Position numbers and translations under genes: made by a program. Positions 15,001-27,400 of a stretch of 64,000 nt of DNA are shown here, one piece after another. Positions within the stretch are counted from its first letter, which is position 1, and each line of letters starts with the position of its first letter. The DNA comes from Panulirus ornatus (Eukaryota > Arthropoda > Malacostraca > Decapoda > Palinuridae). The stretch is from positions 435,858 to 499,857 of the forward strand of contig NC_092271.1 in the NCBI RefSeq assembly GCF_036320965.1, written 5' to 3'. A model generated the notes under the pieces. The model was not told the DNA's origin and ran no database searches. It saw nothing but the letters and a program-made list of their open reading frames with translations.

Positions 15001-16290
15001 ATTAGTGTGTCCAGCGAGATCCTACCATGGTTATGGAGCATTAGTGTGTCCAGCGAGACCTTGCTATAGTTTTGGAGCATTAGTGTGTCCAGCGAGGCCC
15101 TCCCATGGTTGTTGAGCATTAGTGTATCCAGCGAGACCCTGACATTGTTGAGGAGCATTACTTTGTCCAAAGAGACACAGCCATGGCTGTGGAGCATTAG
15201 TGTGTCCATCGAGACCCTGCCATGGTTGTGGAGCATTAGTGTCTCCAGCTAGACCCTGCCGTGATTGTGGATCATTAGTTTGTCCAGCGAGACCTTGCCA
15301 TGATTTTGGAGCATTTATGTGTCTAGAGAGATCTTGCCATGGTTGTGGAGCATTAGTATGTCCAGCGAAATCATGCCATGATTGTGGAGCATTAGTGTGT
15401 CCAGCGAGACCCTGCCATGGCTATGGAGCATTAGTGTGTCCAGCGAGACCCTCCCATGGTTGTGGAGCATTATTGTGTCCAGCGAAACCTTGCCATGGTT
15501 TTGGAGCATTAGTGTGTCCATTGAGACCCTGCCATAGTTGTTGAGCATTTGTGTGTCCAACGAGGCCCTCCTATGGATGTGGAGCATTTTTGTGTCCAGC
15601 GAGACCCTAACATGGCTGAGGAGTATTAGTGTGTCCAGCGAGACCATGCCATGGTTTTGGAGCATTAGTATCTCGAACGAGACCCTGCCATGGTTGTGGA
15701 GTATTTGTGTGTCCAGTGAGAACCTGTTATGGTTGTGGAGCATTAGTGTGTCCAGCGAGACCCTCCCATGTTTGTGGAGCAATCGTTTGTCCAGCGAGAC
15801 CCTCCCATGTTTGAGGAGCATTATTGTGTCCAGCGAGACCCTGCCATGGTTGTGGAGGATTAGTGTACCCAGCGAGACCCTCCCATGTTTGTGGAGCATT
15901 AGTGTGTCCATCGAGACCCTTTCATGGTTTTGGAGCATTAGTGTGTCCAGCGAGATCCTCCCATGTTTGTGGAACATTAGTGTGTCCAGCGAGACTCTGC
16001 CATGGTTGTCGAGCATTAGTGTTTCCAGCGGGACCCTCCTATGTTTGTGGAGCATTAGTGTGTCCAGCGAGACCCTCACATTGTTGTGGAGCACTAGTGT
16101 GTCCAGCGAGGCCCTGCTGTGGTTGTGGAGCATTAATGTGTCTAGCGATTCCCTGCCATGGTTGTGGAGCATTAGTGTGTCCAGCGAGTGTCTGCCATGG
16201 TTGTGGAGTATTAGAGTGTCCAGCGAGATCCTGCCATGGTTGTGGAGCATTAATGTGTCCAGCGAGAGCCTGCCATGTTGTGGAGCATTA
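1..16290. repeat. 39-bp satellite array, about 417 monomers
   Basis: A continuous head-to-tail array with a 39-bp period. Each unit begins near GGTTGTGGAGCATTAGTGTG and continues TCCAGCGAGACCCTGCCAT, so most monomer junctions create the palindrome CCATGG. Monomers differ by scattered substitutions and occasional 1-3 bp indels, with no clear higher-order unit by eye. It is already in progress at base 1, so its true length is unknown. Because 39 is a multiple of 3, a standard monomer has no stop in four of the six frames. This explains the long ORFs on both strands (for example 3151-4305 and 4695-5852 on the minus strand). I regard the array as non-coding satellite DNA. Confidence 0.97.
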
Positions 16291-16419
16291 AGATAAGTCA
16301 ACACCCGAGTCAATTCCATAACAATGCTCGTAGTATGATGATGTAAACAAGGACAAAGTTTGGCTATATACGTATATGTCCAGGATTTCCAGTTGTCATC
16401 ATAAGTCAGAAACATCTTC

Positions 16420-16527
16420 AACTCATCCGTGTGAGACACGTGTCGTTGATATAAGAACTCATCCGTGTGAGACACGTGTCGTTGATATAAGAACTCATCC
16501 GTGTGAGACACGTGTCGTTGATATAAG
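16420..16527. repeat. Three perfect 36-bp tandem repeats with E-box palindromes
   Basis: Three identical 36-bp units at 16420-16455, 16456-16491 and 16492-16527. Each contains the 10-bp palindrome GACACGTGTC, whose core CACGTG is a canonical E-box. The copies are identical, unlike the neighbouring 39-bp satellite, so the triplication is recent or conserved. It lies about 130 bp outside the satellite edge. A regulatory role is only a possibility. Confidence 0.9.
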
Positions 16528-17395
16528 AGGCAGCTTGAGGTGTATGATGAAGCATATTGAGGCTTTGATGTATTATACTGACTGGCCAGTACGATCATCT
16601 GTATGTTTGGTCGTACAGTTGTATCTTGTTTCATTTCTCTGAACAGAACATTATTTTGAGTAAGAAATCCTCCACTGGAAATGGGACTTAAAATGTTGAA
16701 TAAGAGGCGCCCTTGTGTTGATAACTGGGTGGGTCCTCCAGTTATTCCTTACGTACATCAAAAGCAGAGTTCCCCATAACCGCAACTGTAGAAATAACCT
16801 GATGCTTCCCTACAACGTAATCCAATATTAGGCTACCATTTTGCATCATCAGTGACCTTCTTGCAAACATACATGTAGGATCACTGCTACGAAGTCGTCT
16901 TATGACTGACAAGTCATGTGTATCTACATGTATCATGATGATAGTGATTTTTGAGGTCTTCCAACTGCTTTAGTGTCCATACTAGTGGAGATCCCTCCTG
17001 TTCCATGACTATAATTTGCCTCTGTTTATTCAGTCATGTTCCCATCACCCGTGGGATGTAGACGCCATTCTACTCGTTGCAACAAGTGTTGCACCATCTT
17101 TCTTCGACCTATGCCCATTATCTGAGAAGAATGTGTGATTATCTGTTGCACAATATGGGAAGGAAGTTTTAAGCTCGCAGGATTCCATCTACTGGACATT
17201 TTCTACATTCTTCTACGTGTTGTCTCCACTGACGACGTCCTCATTCAGTTTCTTTCATTCTTCTACGACTCTTACGTCATCAAAAAGTGATTCCATACAT
17301 CTTTTTGATCAACAAATGTTTTACTTTATATCATGTTATGGTATTTGTTTCTTCTTTCCCCACATCTTTCGAAAAGCTGTTCACTGTCTACGTCA
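16528..17395. other. Unique intergenic stretch, no gene recognised
   Basis: Non-repetitive sequence of mixed composition. A 64-codon minus-strand frame at 16742-16936 is the longest, and nothing in it is recognisable. Only short open frames are present and I see no RNA gene. Confidence 0.6.
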
Positions 17396-17576
17396 TTACT
17401 CTGATTTGAAATTTGAAAAGACTATGATCAGGTCAACACTCACTCTTCTTTCTTCCTCGTTGGGGATATTGAAGGCCTTCAGCCTTTCTCTCTAAATTGA
17501 ATTTCCCAATTCTGGCACCAACTTTGTTGCTCTTCTTTGGATCTTCTTTAGTTCATTGTGCTTCTTTATAAATGCG
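17396..17576 (-). pseudogene. CR1/L2-like LINE reverse transcriptase remnant (C-terminal part)
   Basis: Read on the minus strand from about 17576, the translation gives ELKKIQRRATKLVPELGNS, then one stop (TAG), then RERLKAFNIPNEEERRVSVD. This is the well-conserved segment just after the RT palm and thumb of CR1/L2-type non-LTR retrotransposons (family pattern: basic QRRATK, LVPEL, then an ERL-AL-LP block). Only this segment is recognisable. The flanks have decayed, and the catalytic residues, endonuclease and 3' end are not seen. It belongs to a different clade from the RTE copies elsewhere in the window. Confidence 0.65.
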
Positions 17577-18110
17577 TTGAAACTGGATAAAGATATTCTG
17601 ATTTTATCCTTGGATTAAAAATGAACAGCTTGCTGAATATATTCTCATCCCTAAACTTGAATGTAAGTATAATATTTGTCAGCAGAGAGTTTGTCCACTG
17701 TGCTGCTTTGTTAATTTGGGGCTCAAGCTACAGATGAAGAATGAAGTGAACTTGGTGTACCCTCTTACAAACAGCTTATATCCTGCTAGGTGATATCCTC
17801 TCATTGTGTTACATCCTCACTAGTTTACATTCTTTCGGGTTGAATTCTATCAAGCATGTATCATACAAAGTTTGGAGTCTGTCTAGATTCCATTGGAAGC
17901 TGATGTAATCCTTCTAACTTTGTACTTCCCTCATGACCTTTACATCATCTGTAAACATATTCACGTAGAGTTCCATATTTTCTAGCAAATCTTTTACTCA
18001 GGTCAAGAAGAGTAACCAGACAGTGGTAACAGACACTAGCTAGGAAGATGATAACTGTAGCTTGCAAAAGTGATCGACAAAGACGTGCCTCGTGGGAGGG
18101 AAAGATGACT
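17577..18110. other. Unique AT-rich stretch, no gene seen
   Basis: AT-rich sequence with no open frame of note. It may include further decayed LINE sequence upstream of the 17.4-17.6 kb remnant, but I cannot support that. Confidence 0.5.
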
Positions 18111-18313
18111 GTGCTAGGGAGTGAGAGGCACTAGGAAGTGGCAAGGAGCAGTGTGCCAGGAAGTGAGAGGTACTAGGAAGAGGCAAGAAGCAGCGCGCCA
18201 GGGGGTGAGAGGTACCAGGAAGAGGAAAGAGGCAGTGTGCCAGGGAGTGAGAGGTACCAGGAGAAGGCAAGGGGCAGTGTGCCAGGGAGTGAGAGGTACT
18301 AGGAAGAGGCAAA
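18111..18313. repeat. 42-bp minisatellite, about 5 copies
   Basis: Tandem purine-rich units with a 42-bp period containing GTGAGAGGTACCAGGAAGAG and GCAGTGTGCCAGGGA. The copies are about 85-90% alike by eye. The period is a multiple of three, so it gives a 14-residue periodic frame on the plus strand; I do not regard that as coding. Confidence 0.85.
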
Positions 18314-18908
18314 GATTTAGATAAGTTCTTAGACGATAAACAAAGACCTGCGAAGCGAGGCAGAAACAGGAGATTAGACGAGAGATACGAGATAAAGGGA
18401 ACTGAGATAAACAAGAACGGAGAGAAAAGATTGGAAACTGAAAGGAACAGAAATAAATTTAGTTAAAAGTTGCAGCGGAAAATAAAGGTATTATTAGGAA
18501 AAATAGGAAGGGAAGGAGTGAACAAACTAACAGGAGAGCATGATGGGAATAGCTAAATACGCGTCGGAGTTACAGTTCAACTTTCCACTAATTACTTCAT
18601 CAAAGTTTTGGTCCTGTTCTTCATTTCCGTGGGAATTACTGAGACGGGCTCCAGCTCAGGTCTTCGGGCCTCGGGACTTGAGATTCATCCTCAGTCATTA
18701 ACAGTTTAATGAAGTTGTCTGGTGGCGCGGGTGTGTGCGTGAGTTAGTAGTGGGTGCGTGAGTGGAAGCGTGTGGGTGTGTGTTGGTTGGAAGTTACTGG
18801 ATCGGTTGGTCAATAATTGGGCGGGTGGCTGACGCTTGAGAGGGGATGTGGTAGGGTAGTGCAGTGGGTGGGAGCGGCTGATTCTTCAGTGGTTTAGAAG
18901 AATATGTT
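18314..18908. other. Intergenic, no gene recognised
   Basis: Purine-rich, then GT-rich stretches before the (CT)n tract. There are no long open frames and no recognisable motif. Confidence 0.5.
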
Positions 18909-19956
<1,048 letters not shown>

Positions 19957-20278
19957 GCCCCAATCTCTCAAAATCCTTTTCACTCCTTCCTTCCACCTCC
20001 AATTTGGTCTCCCACTTCTCCTCGTTCCCTCCACCTCTGACACATACATCCTCTTTGTCAACCTTTTCTCACTCACTTTCTCCATGTCCAAACCATTTCG
20101 AAATACCCTCTTCTGCTCTCTAAACCACACTCTTTTTATTTCCATACGTCTCTCCTACCCTTTCATTACTTAAATTTCCAACACATCCATACCCCTCTAT
20201 ACACAACCCTATCTATAGCTCATGCCTCACAACTATATGATATTGTTGGAACCACTAGTCCTTCAGAGGTACCTAATT
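19957..20278 (-). pseudogene. Inverted fragment of RTE RT C-terminus
   Basis: Runs opposite to both neighbours. On the minus strand it matches the RTE C-terminal block from about the YGCEAW motif (here YSCEA at 20220-20260) to the segment reading [15 protein letters not shown] (near 19960-20010). It is embedded between plus-strand RTE pieces, and part of it is repeated in inverted orientation by 20279-20470. A 5' inversion by twin priming, or a later rearrangement, would explain this. Confidence 0.75.
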
Positions 20279-20840
20279 TTGTAGGGTAATAGAAAGGGCG
20301 CTCTGATAGAACAGAAGAGGGTGTGTTGAAAAAGTTTGGGCATATGAAGAGAATGAGGGAGAAAAGGTTGACAAAGAGGATGTATGTGTCAGAGGTGGAG
20401 GAAGGAGTAGCCGGTGACCAAATTCTAGATGGAAAGAATTGAGTAAGAAAGATTTTGAACGATCGGTGCCTGGAAACACAGGAGAGCGAGAGGCGTGCAA
20501 TGAATAGAGTGAATCGAAACGATGTGGTATAGCAAGGTCGACGAGCTGCTAATACACTGAAGTAAGGCATGTGAAACGTATGGGGTAAACTATGGAAAGG
20601 TCTCTGGGGCCTGGATGTTGATAGAGAGCTGTGGTTTCCTGCGTTACACATTACAGGTATAGACTAAATGTGACCAAATGTGGCCTTTTATTGTGTGTGT
20701 TTCCTGGAGGTACTTAGCTGACGCAGAGGGTGGGAATGCTGTTTCCTGCAGAGCGGGTTGGAGCTATGGATAAAGGCAAACAAGTATGAATATGTACATG
20801 TGCATATACGTCCATGTTTGTAAATTTACAGATATATATA
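20279..20840 (+). pseudogene. Decayed RTE RT C-terminus and long-form 3' UTR
   Basis: Plus-strand continuation of the RTE C-terminus (decayed counterpart of the block containing KWFGHMERM) with several stops. It is followed by a 3' UTR of the long type, recognisable from GGGGCCTGGATGT near 20605 and CAAACAAGTATGAATATGTA near 20778. It ends in ATATATATA, where the T-tract of oppositely oriented copy A begins. Confidence 0.75.
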
Positions 20841-23809
20841 TTTTTTTTTTTTTTTTTTTTTATACTTTGTCGCTGTCTCCCGCGTTTGCGAGGTAGCGCA
20901 AGGAAACAGACGAAAGAAATGGCCCAACCCACCCCATACACATGTACATACACACGTCCACACACGCAAATATACATACCTACACAGCTTTCCTTGGTTT
21001 ACCCCGGACGCTTCACATGCCTTGATTCAATCCACTGACAGCACGTCAACCCCTGTATACCACATCGCTCCAATTCACTCTATTCCTTGCCCTCCTTTCA
21101 CCCTCCTGCATGTTCAGGCCCCGATCACACAAAATCCTTTTCACTCCATCTTTCCACCTCCAATTTGGTCTCCCTCTTCTCGTTCCCTCCACCTCCGACA
21201 CATATATCCTCTTGGTCAATCTTTCTTCACTCATTCTCTCCATGTGCCCAAACCATTTCAAAACACCCTCTTCTGCTCTCTCAACCACGCTCTTTTTATT
21301 TCCACACATCTCTCTTACAATTACGTTACTTACTCGATCAAACCACCTCACACCACACATTGTCCTCAAACATCTCATTTCCAGCATATCCATCCTCCTG
21401 CGCACAACTCTATCCATAGCCCACGCCTCGCAACCATACAACATTGTTGGAACTACTATTCCTTCAAACATACACATTTTTGCTTTCCGGGATAATGTTC
21501 TCGACTTCCACACATTTTTCAAGGCTCCCAAAATTTTCGCCCCCTCCCCCACCCTATGATCCACTTCCGCTTCCATGGTTCCATTCGCTGACAGATCCAC
21601 TCCCAGATATCTAAAACACTTCACTTCCTCCAGTTTTTCTCCATTCAAACTCACCTCCCAATTGACTTGACCCTCAACCCTACTGTACCTAATAACCTTG
21701 CTCTTATTCACATTTACTCTTAACTTTCTTCTTCCACACACTTTACCAAACTCCGTCACCAGCTTCTGCAGTTTCTCACATGAATCCGCCACCAGCGCTG
21801 TATCATCAGCGAACAACAACTGACTCACTTCCCAAGCTCTCTCATCCCCAACAGACTTCATACTTGCCCCTCTTTCCAAGACTCTTGCATTTACCTCCCT
21901 AACAACCCCATCCATAAACAAATTAAACAACCATGGAGACATCACACACCCCTGCCGCAAACCTACATTCACTGAGAACCAATCACTTTCCTCTCTTCCT
22001 ACACGTACACATGCCTTACATCCTCGATAAAAACTTTTCACTGCTTCTAACAACTTGCCTCCCACACCATATATTCTTAATACCTTCCACAGAGCATCTC
22101 TATCAACTCTATCATATGCCTTCTCCAGATCCATAAATTCTACATACAAATCCATTTGCTTTTCTAAGTATTTCTCACATACATTCTTCAAAGCAAACAC
22201 CTGATCCACACATCCTCTACCACTTCTGAAACCACACTGCTCTTCCCCAATCTGATGCTCTGTACATGCCTTCACCCTCTCAATCAATACCCTCCCATAT
22301 AATTTACCAGGAATACTCAACAAACTTATACCTCTGTAATTTGAGCACTCACTCTTATCCCCTTTGCCTTTGTACAATGGCACTATGCACGCATTCCGCC
22401 AATCCTCAGGCACCTCACCATGAGTCATACATACATTAAATAACCTTACCAACCAGTCAACAATACAGTCACCACCTTTTTTAATAAATTCCACTGCAAT
22501 ACCATCCAAACCTGCTGCCTTGCCGGCTTTCATCTTCCGCAAAGCTTTTACTACCTCTTCTCTGTTTACCAAATCATTTTCCCTAACCCTCTCACTTTGC
22601 ACACCACCTCGACCAAAACACCCTATATCTGCCACTCTGTCATCAGACACATTCAACAAACCTTCAAAATACTCATTCCATCTCCTTCTCACATCACCAC
22701 TACTTGTTATCACCTCCCCATTTACGCCCTTCACTGATGTTCCCATTTGCTCCCTTGTCTTACGCACCCTATTTACCTCCTTCCAGAACATCTTTTTATT
22801 CTCCCTAAAATTTACTGATAGTCTCTCACCCCAACTCTCATTTGCCCTTTTTTTCACCTCTTGCATCTTTCTCTTGACCTCCTGTCTCTTTCTTTTATAC
22901 TTCTCCCACTCAATTGCATTTTTTCTCTGCAAAAATCGTCCAAATGCCTCTCTCTTCTCTTTCACTAATACTCTTACTTCTTCATCCCACCACTCACTAC
23001 CCTTTCTAAACAGCCCACCTCCCACTCTTCTCATGCCACAAGCATCTTTTGCGCAATCCATCACTGATTCCCTAAATACATCCCATTCCTCCCCCACTCC
23101 CCTTACTTCCATTGTTCTCACCTTTTTCCATTCTGTACACAGTCTCTCCTGATACTTCTTCACACAGGTCTCCTTCCCAAGCTCACTTACTCTCACCACC
23201 TTCTTCACCCCAACATTCACTCTTCTTTTCTGAAAACCCATACTAATCTTCACCTTAGCCTCCACAAGATAATGATCAGACATCCCTCCAGTTGCACCTC
23301 TCAGCACATTGACATCCAAAAGTCTCTCTTTCGCACGCCTGTCAATTAACACGTAATCCAATAACGCTCTCTGGCCATCTCTCCTACTTACATAAGTATA
23401 CTTATGTATATCTCGCTTTTTAAACCAGGTATTCCCAATCATCAGTCCTTTTTCAGCACATAAATCTACAAGCTCTTCACCATTTCCATTTACAACACTG
23501 AACACCCCATGCATACCAATTATTCCCTCAACTGCCACATTACTCACCTTTGCATTCAAATCACCCATCACTATAACCCGGTCTCGTGCATCAAAACCGC
23601 TAACACACTCATTTAGCTGCTCCCAAAACACTTGCCTCTCATGATCTTTCTTCTCATGCCCAGGTGCATATGCACCAATAAACACCCACCTCTCTCCATC
23701 AACTTTCAATTTTACCCATATTAATCGAGAATTTACTTTCTTACATTCTATCACATACTCCCACAACTCCTGTTTCAGGAGTATTGCTACTCCTTCCCTT
23801 GCTCTTGTC

Positions 23810-23814
<5 letters not shown>
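20841..23814 (-). mobile_element. RTE-like non-LTR retrotransposon, copy A (5'-truncated, ORF open)
   Basis: The 3' end is at the T-tract (20841-20860; a poly-A tail on the element strand). It is followed by the conserved 3' UTR containing, on the element strand, CGCTACCTCGCAAACGCGGG and AGACAGCGACAAAGTA. The short-form 3' UTR lacks the roughly 270-bp segment seen in copies C and F. The body is a single ORF for endonuclease plus reverse transcriptase. The 5' leader and first roughly 75 codons are missing and replaced by a (TA)n tract. It is the least damaged coding copy here. Confidence 0.93.
21046..23814 (-). CDS. RTE endonuclease-reverse transcriptase ORF, N-terminally truncated
   Basis: An uninterrupted 922-codon frame plus stop. 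By comparison with copy B it lacks about the first 75 of roughly 997 residues. Numbering the 944-residue open frame that starts at the ATG at 23878-23880: an APE-type endonuclease occupies about 23-210, with GDLNAK at 106-111, DYVLID near 175-180 and SDHYLV at 201-206. The RT domain spans about 445-760, with FMDLEKAYDRV (582-592, first catalytic Asp), LRQGCVMSPWLF (641-652) and FADD (690-693, catalytic pair). A basic C-terminal block carries YGCEAW (815-820) and [12 protein letters not shown]. The endonuclease would nick target DNA and the RT would copy element RNA at the nick. The missing N-terminus includes the SETK motif of the endonuclease, so this protein is probably not active as a whole. 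The tract-derived N-terminus (Ile-Tyr repeats) is not native. Confidence 0.9.

Positions 23815-23863
<49 letters not shown>
23815..23863. repeat. (AT)n microsatellite at 5' end of RTE copy A
   Basis: About 49 bp of uninterrupted AT dinucleotides at the exact point where copy A loses homology to copy B. Confidence 0.97.
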
Positions 23864-23864
<1 letters not shown>

Positions 23865-24090
23865 CTGAGAGGTTACCCATGATGACTTTATGGAGAAGTT
23901 TAGGTTAAATCCTGCTATGTCTACAGTATTCTTTGGAAAAGTTTCATTAAACATCTTTCTTATTTTCTTATACTCATTCTTTATACCTTTCAAATGCTGT
24001 CTTGCTGTAGTACCACCTGCATCTCATACATTATATCCCCAAGCTCCTTTGCTTTTTGACATTTATTTAACTACATCTATCTTCTATTAT
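23864..24090. other. Unique spacer
   Basis: About 230 bp of AT-rich sequence between copy A and the short nonautonomous element. No gene or motif seen. Confidence 0.5.
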
Positions 24091-24323
24091 CCCTGGGGAT
24101 AGGGGAGCAAGAATACTTCCCACGTATTCCCTGCGTGTCGTAGAAGGCGACTAAAAGGGGAGGGAGCGGGGGGCTGAAAATCCTCCCCTCTCATTTTTTT
24201 TTAATTTTCCAAAAGAAGGAACAGAGAATTGGGCCAGGTGAGGGTAGTCCCTCAAAGGCCCAGTCATCTGTTCTTAACGCTACCTCGCTAATGCGGGAAA
24301 TGGCGAATCGTTTGAAAGAAAAG

Positions 24324-24325
<2 letters not shown>
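24091..24325 (+). mobile_element. Short nonautonomous element sharing both RTE ends (SINE-like), copy 1
   Basis: About 235 bp. The first ~105 bp match the RTE 5' leader (CCCTGGGGATAGGGGAG, then GTCGTAGAAGGCGACTAAAA, then GGGAGCGGGGGGCTG). The last ~60 bp resemble the RTE 3' end (CGCTACCTCGCTAATGCGGG, then AAATGGCGAAT), followed by (AT)n. The middle (AAGAAGGAACAGAGAATTGG, then CCAGGTGAGGG) is not found in the RTE copies. A second copy with the same layout lies at 60776-61011 on the other strand. No tRNA-type B-box is visible. It is a likely passenger mobilised by the RTE enzymes. Confidence 0.8.

Positions 24326-24400
<75 letters not shown>
24326..24400. repeat. (AT)n microsatellite between two 3' ends
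   Basis: About 75 bp of AT dinucleotides separating the 3' end of the short element (plus) from the 3' end of RTE copy B (minus). Confidence 0.97.
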
Positions 24401-24405
<5 letters not shown>

Positions 24406-27400
24406 TATTAATTATTATACTTTGTCGCTGTCTCCCGCGTTTGCGAGGTAGCGCAAGGAAACAGACGAAAGAAATGGCCCAACCCACCCCCATACACATG
24501 TATATACATACGTCCACACACGCAAATATACATACCTACACAGCTTTCCATGGCTTACCCCAGACGCTTCACATGCCTTGATTCAATCCACTGACAGTAC
24601 GTCAACCCCGGTATACCACATCGCTCCAATTCACTCTATTCCTTGCCCTCCTTTCACCCTCCTGCATGTTCAGGCCCCGATCACACAAAATCTTTTTCAC
24701 TCCATCTTTCCACCTCCAATTTGGTCTCCCTCTTCTCCTTGTTCCCTCCACCTCCGACACATATATCCTCTTGGTCAATCTTTCCTCACTCATCCTCTCC
24801 ATGTGCCGAAACCACTTCAAAACACCCTCTTCTGCTCTCTCAACCACGCTCTTTTTATTTCCACACATCTCTCTTACCCTTACGTTACTCACTCGATCAA
24901 ACCACCTCACACCACACATTGTCCTCAAACATCTCATTTCCAGCACATCCATCCTCCTGCGCACAACTCTATCCATAGCCCACGCCTCGCAACCATACAA
25001 CATTGTTGGAACCACTATTCCTTCAAACATACCCATTTTTGCTTTCCGAGATAATGTTCTCGACTTCCACACATTCTTCAAGGCCCCCAGAATTTTCGCC
25101 CCCTCCCCCACCCTATGATCCACTTCCGCTTCCATGGTTCCATCCGCTGCCAGATCCACTCCCAGATATCTAAAACACTTCACTTCCTCCAGTTTTTCTC
25201 CATTCAAACTCACCTCCCAATTGACTTGACCCTCAACCCTACTGTACCTAATAACCTTGCTCTTATTCACATTTACTATTAACTTTCTTCTTCCACACAC
25301 TTTACCATACTCAGTCACCAGCTTCTGCAGTTTCTCACATGAATCCGCCACCAGCGCTGTATCATCAGCGAACAACAACTGACTCACTTCCCAAGCTCTC
25401 TCATCCCCAACAGACTTCATACTTGCCCCTCTTTCCAAAACTCTTGCATTTACCTCCCTAAGAACCCCATCCATAAACAAATTAAACAACCATGGAGACA
25501 TCACACACCCCTGCCGCAAACCTACATTCACTGAGAACCAATCACTTTCCTCTCTTCCTACACGTACACATGCCTTACATCCTCGATAAAAACTTTTCAC
25601 TGCTTCTAACAACTTTCCTCCCACACCATATATTCTTAATACCTTCCACAGAGCATCTCTATCAACTCTATCATATGCCTTCTCCAAATCCATAAATGCT
25701 ACATACAAATCCATTTGCTTTTCTAAGTATTTCTCACATACATTCTTCAAAGCAAACACCTGATCCACACATCCTCTACCACTTCTGAAACCACACTGCT
25801 CTTCCCCAATCTGATGCTCTGTACATGCCTTCACCCTCTCAATCAATACCCTCCCATATAATTTACCAGGAATACTCAACAAACTTATACCTCTGTAGTT
25901 TGAGCACTCACTCTTATCCCCTTTGCCTTTGTACAATGGCACTATGCACGCATTCCGCCAATCCTCAGGCACCTCACCATGAGTCATACATACATTAAAT
26001 AACCTTACCAACCAGTCAACAATACAGTCACCCCCTTTTTTAATAAATTACACTGCAATACCATCCAAACCCGCTGCCTTGCCGGCTTTCATCTTCCGCA
26101 AAGCTTTCACTACCTCTTCTCTGTTTACCAAATCATTTTCCCTAACCCTCTCACTTTGCACACCACCTCGACCAAAACACCCTATATCTGCCACTCTATC
26201 ATCAAACACATTCAACAAACCTTCAAAATACTCACTCCATCTTCTCACATCACCACTACTTGTTATCACCTCCCCATTTGCGCCCTTCACTGAAGTTCCC
26301 ATTTGCTCCCTTGTCTTACGCACTTTATTTACCTCCTTCCAGAACATCTTTTTATTCTCCCTAAAATTTAATGATATTCTCTCACCCCAACTCTCATTTG
26401 CCCTTTTTTTCACCTCTTGCACCTTTCTCTTGACCTCCTGTCTCTTTCTTTTATACATCTCCCACTCAATTGCATTTTTTCCCTACAAAAATCGTCCAAA
26501 TGCCTCTCTCTTCTCTTTCACTAATACTCTTACTTCTTCATCCCACCACTCACTACCCTTTCTAATCAACCCACCTCCCACTCTTCTCATGCCACAAGCA
26601 TCTTTTGCGCAATCCATCACTGATTCCCTAAATACATCCCATTCCTCCCCCACTCCCCTTACTTCCATTGTTCTCACCTTTTTTCCATTCTGTACTCAGT
26701 CTCTCCTGGTACTTCCTCACACAGGTCTCCCTCTCAAGCTCACTTACTCTCACCACCCTCTTCACCCCAACATTCACTCTTCTTTTCTGAAAACCCATAC
26801 AAATCTTCACCTTAGCCTCCACAAGATAATGATCAGACATCCCTCCAGTTGCACCTTTCAGCACATTAACATCCAAAAGTCTCTCTTTCGCACGCCTGTC
26901 AATTAACACGTAATCCAATAACGCTCTCTGGCCATCTCTCCTACTTACATAAGTATACTTATGTATATCTCGCTTTTTAAACCAGGTATTCCCAATCATC
27001 AGTCCTTTTTCAGCACATAAATCTACAAGCTCTTCACCATTTCCATTTACAACACTGAACACCCCATGCATACCAATTATTCCCTCAACTGCCACATTAC
27101 TCACCTTTGCATTCAAATCACCCATCACTATAACCCGGTCTCGTGCATCAAAACTACTAACACACTCATTCAGCTTCTCCCAAAACACTTGCCTCTCTTG
27201 ATCTTTCTTCTCATGCCCAGGTGCATATGCACCAATAATCACCCACCTCTCTCCATCAACTTTTAGTTTTACCCATATTAATCGAGAATTTACTTTCTTA
27301 CACTCTATCACATACTCCCACAACTCCTGTTTCAGGAGTATTGCTACTCCTTCCCTTGCTCTTGTCCTCTCACTAACCCCTGACTTTACTCCCCAGACAT

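Noticed and set aside
1..16290. Many long ORFs on both strands (up to 439 codons) with 13-residue repeats
   Set aside because: The 39-bp monomer is a multiple of three and lacks stops in four frames, so these appear automatically. Opposite strands are equally open, and the frames end at random monomer mutations.
18040..18414. 124-codon minus frame with SHSLAHC-type repeats
   Set aside because: Product of the 42-bp minisatellite; the flanks of the frame are not recognisable.
21046..22200. Plus-strand frames opposite the RTE copies (Pro/Ser/His-rich)
   Set aside because: They recur at every RTE copy as antisense shadows of the RT frame and show no independent motif.
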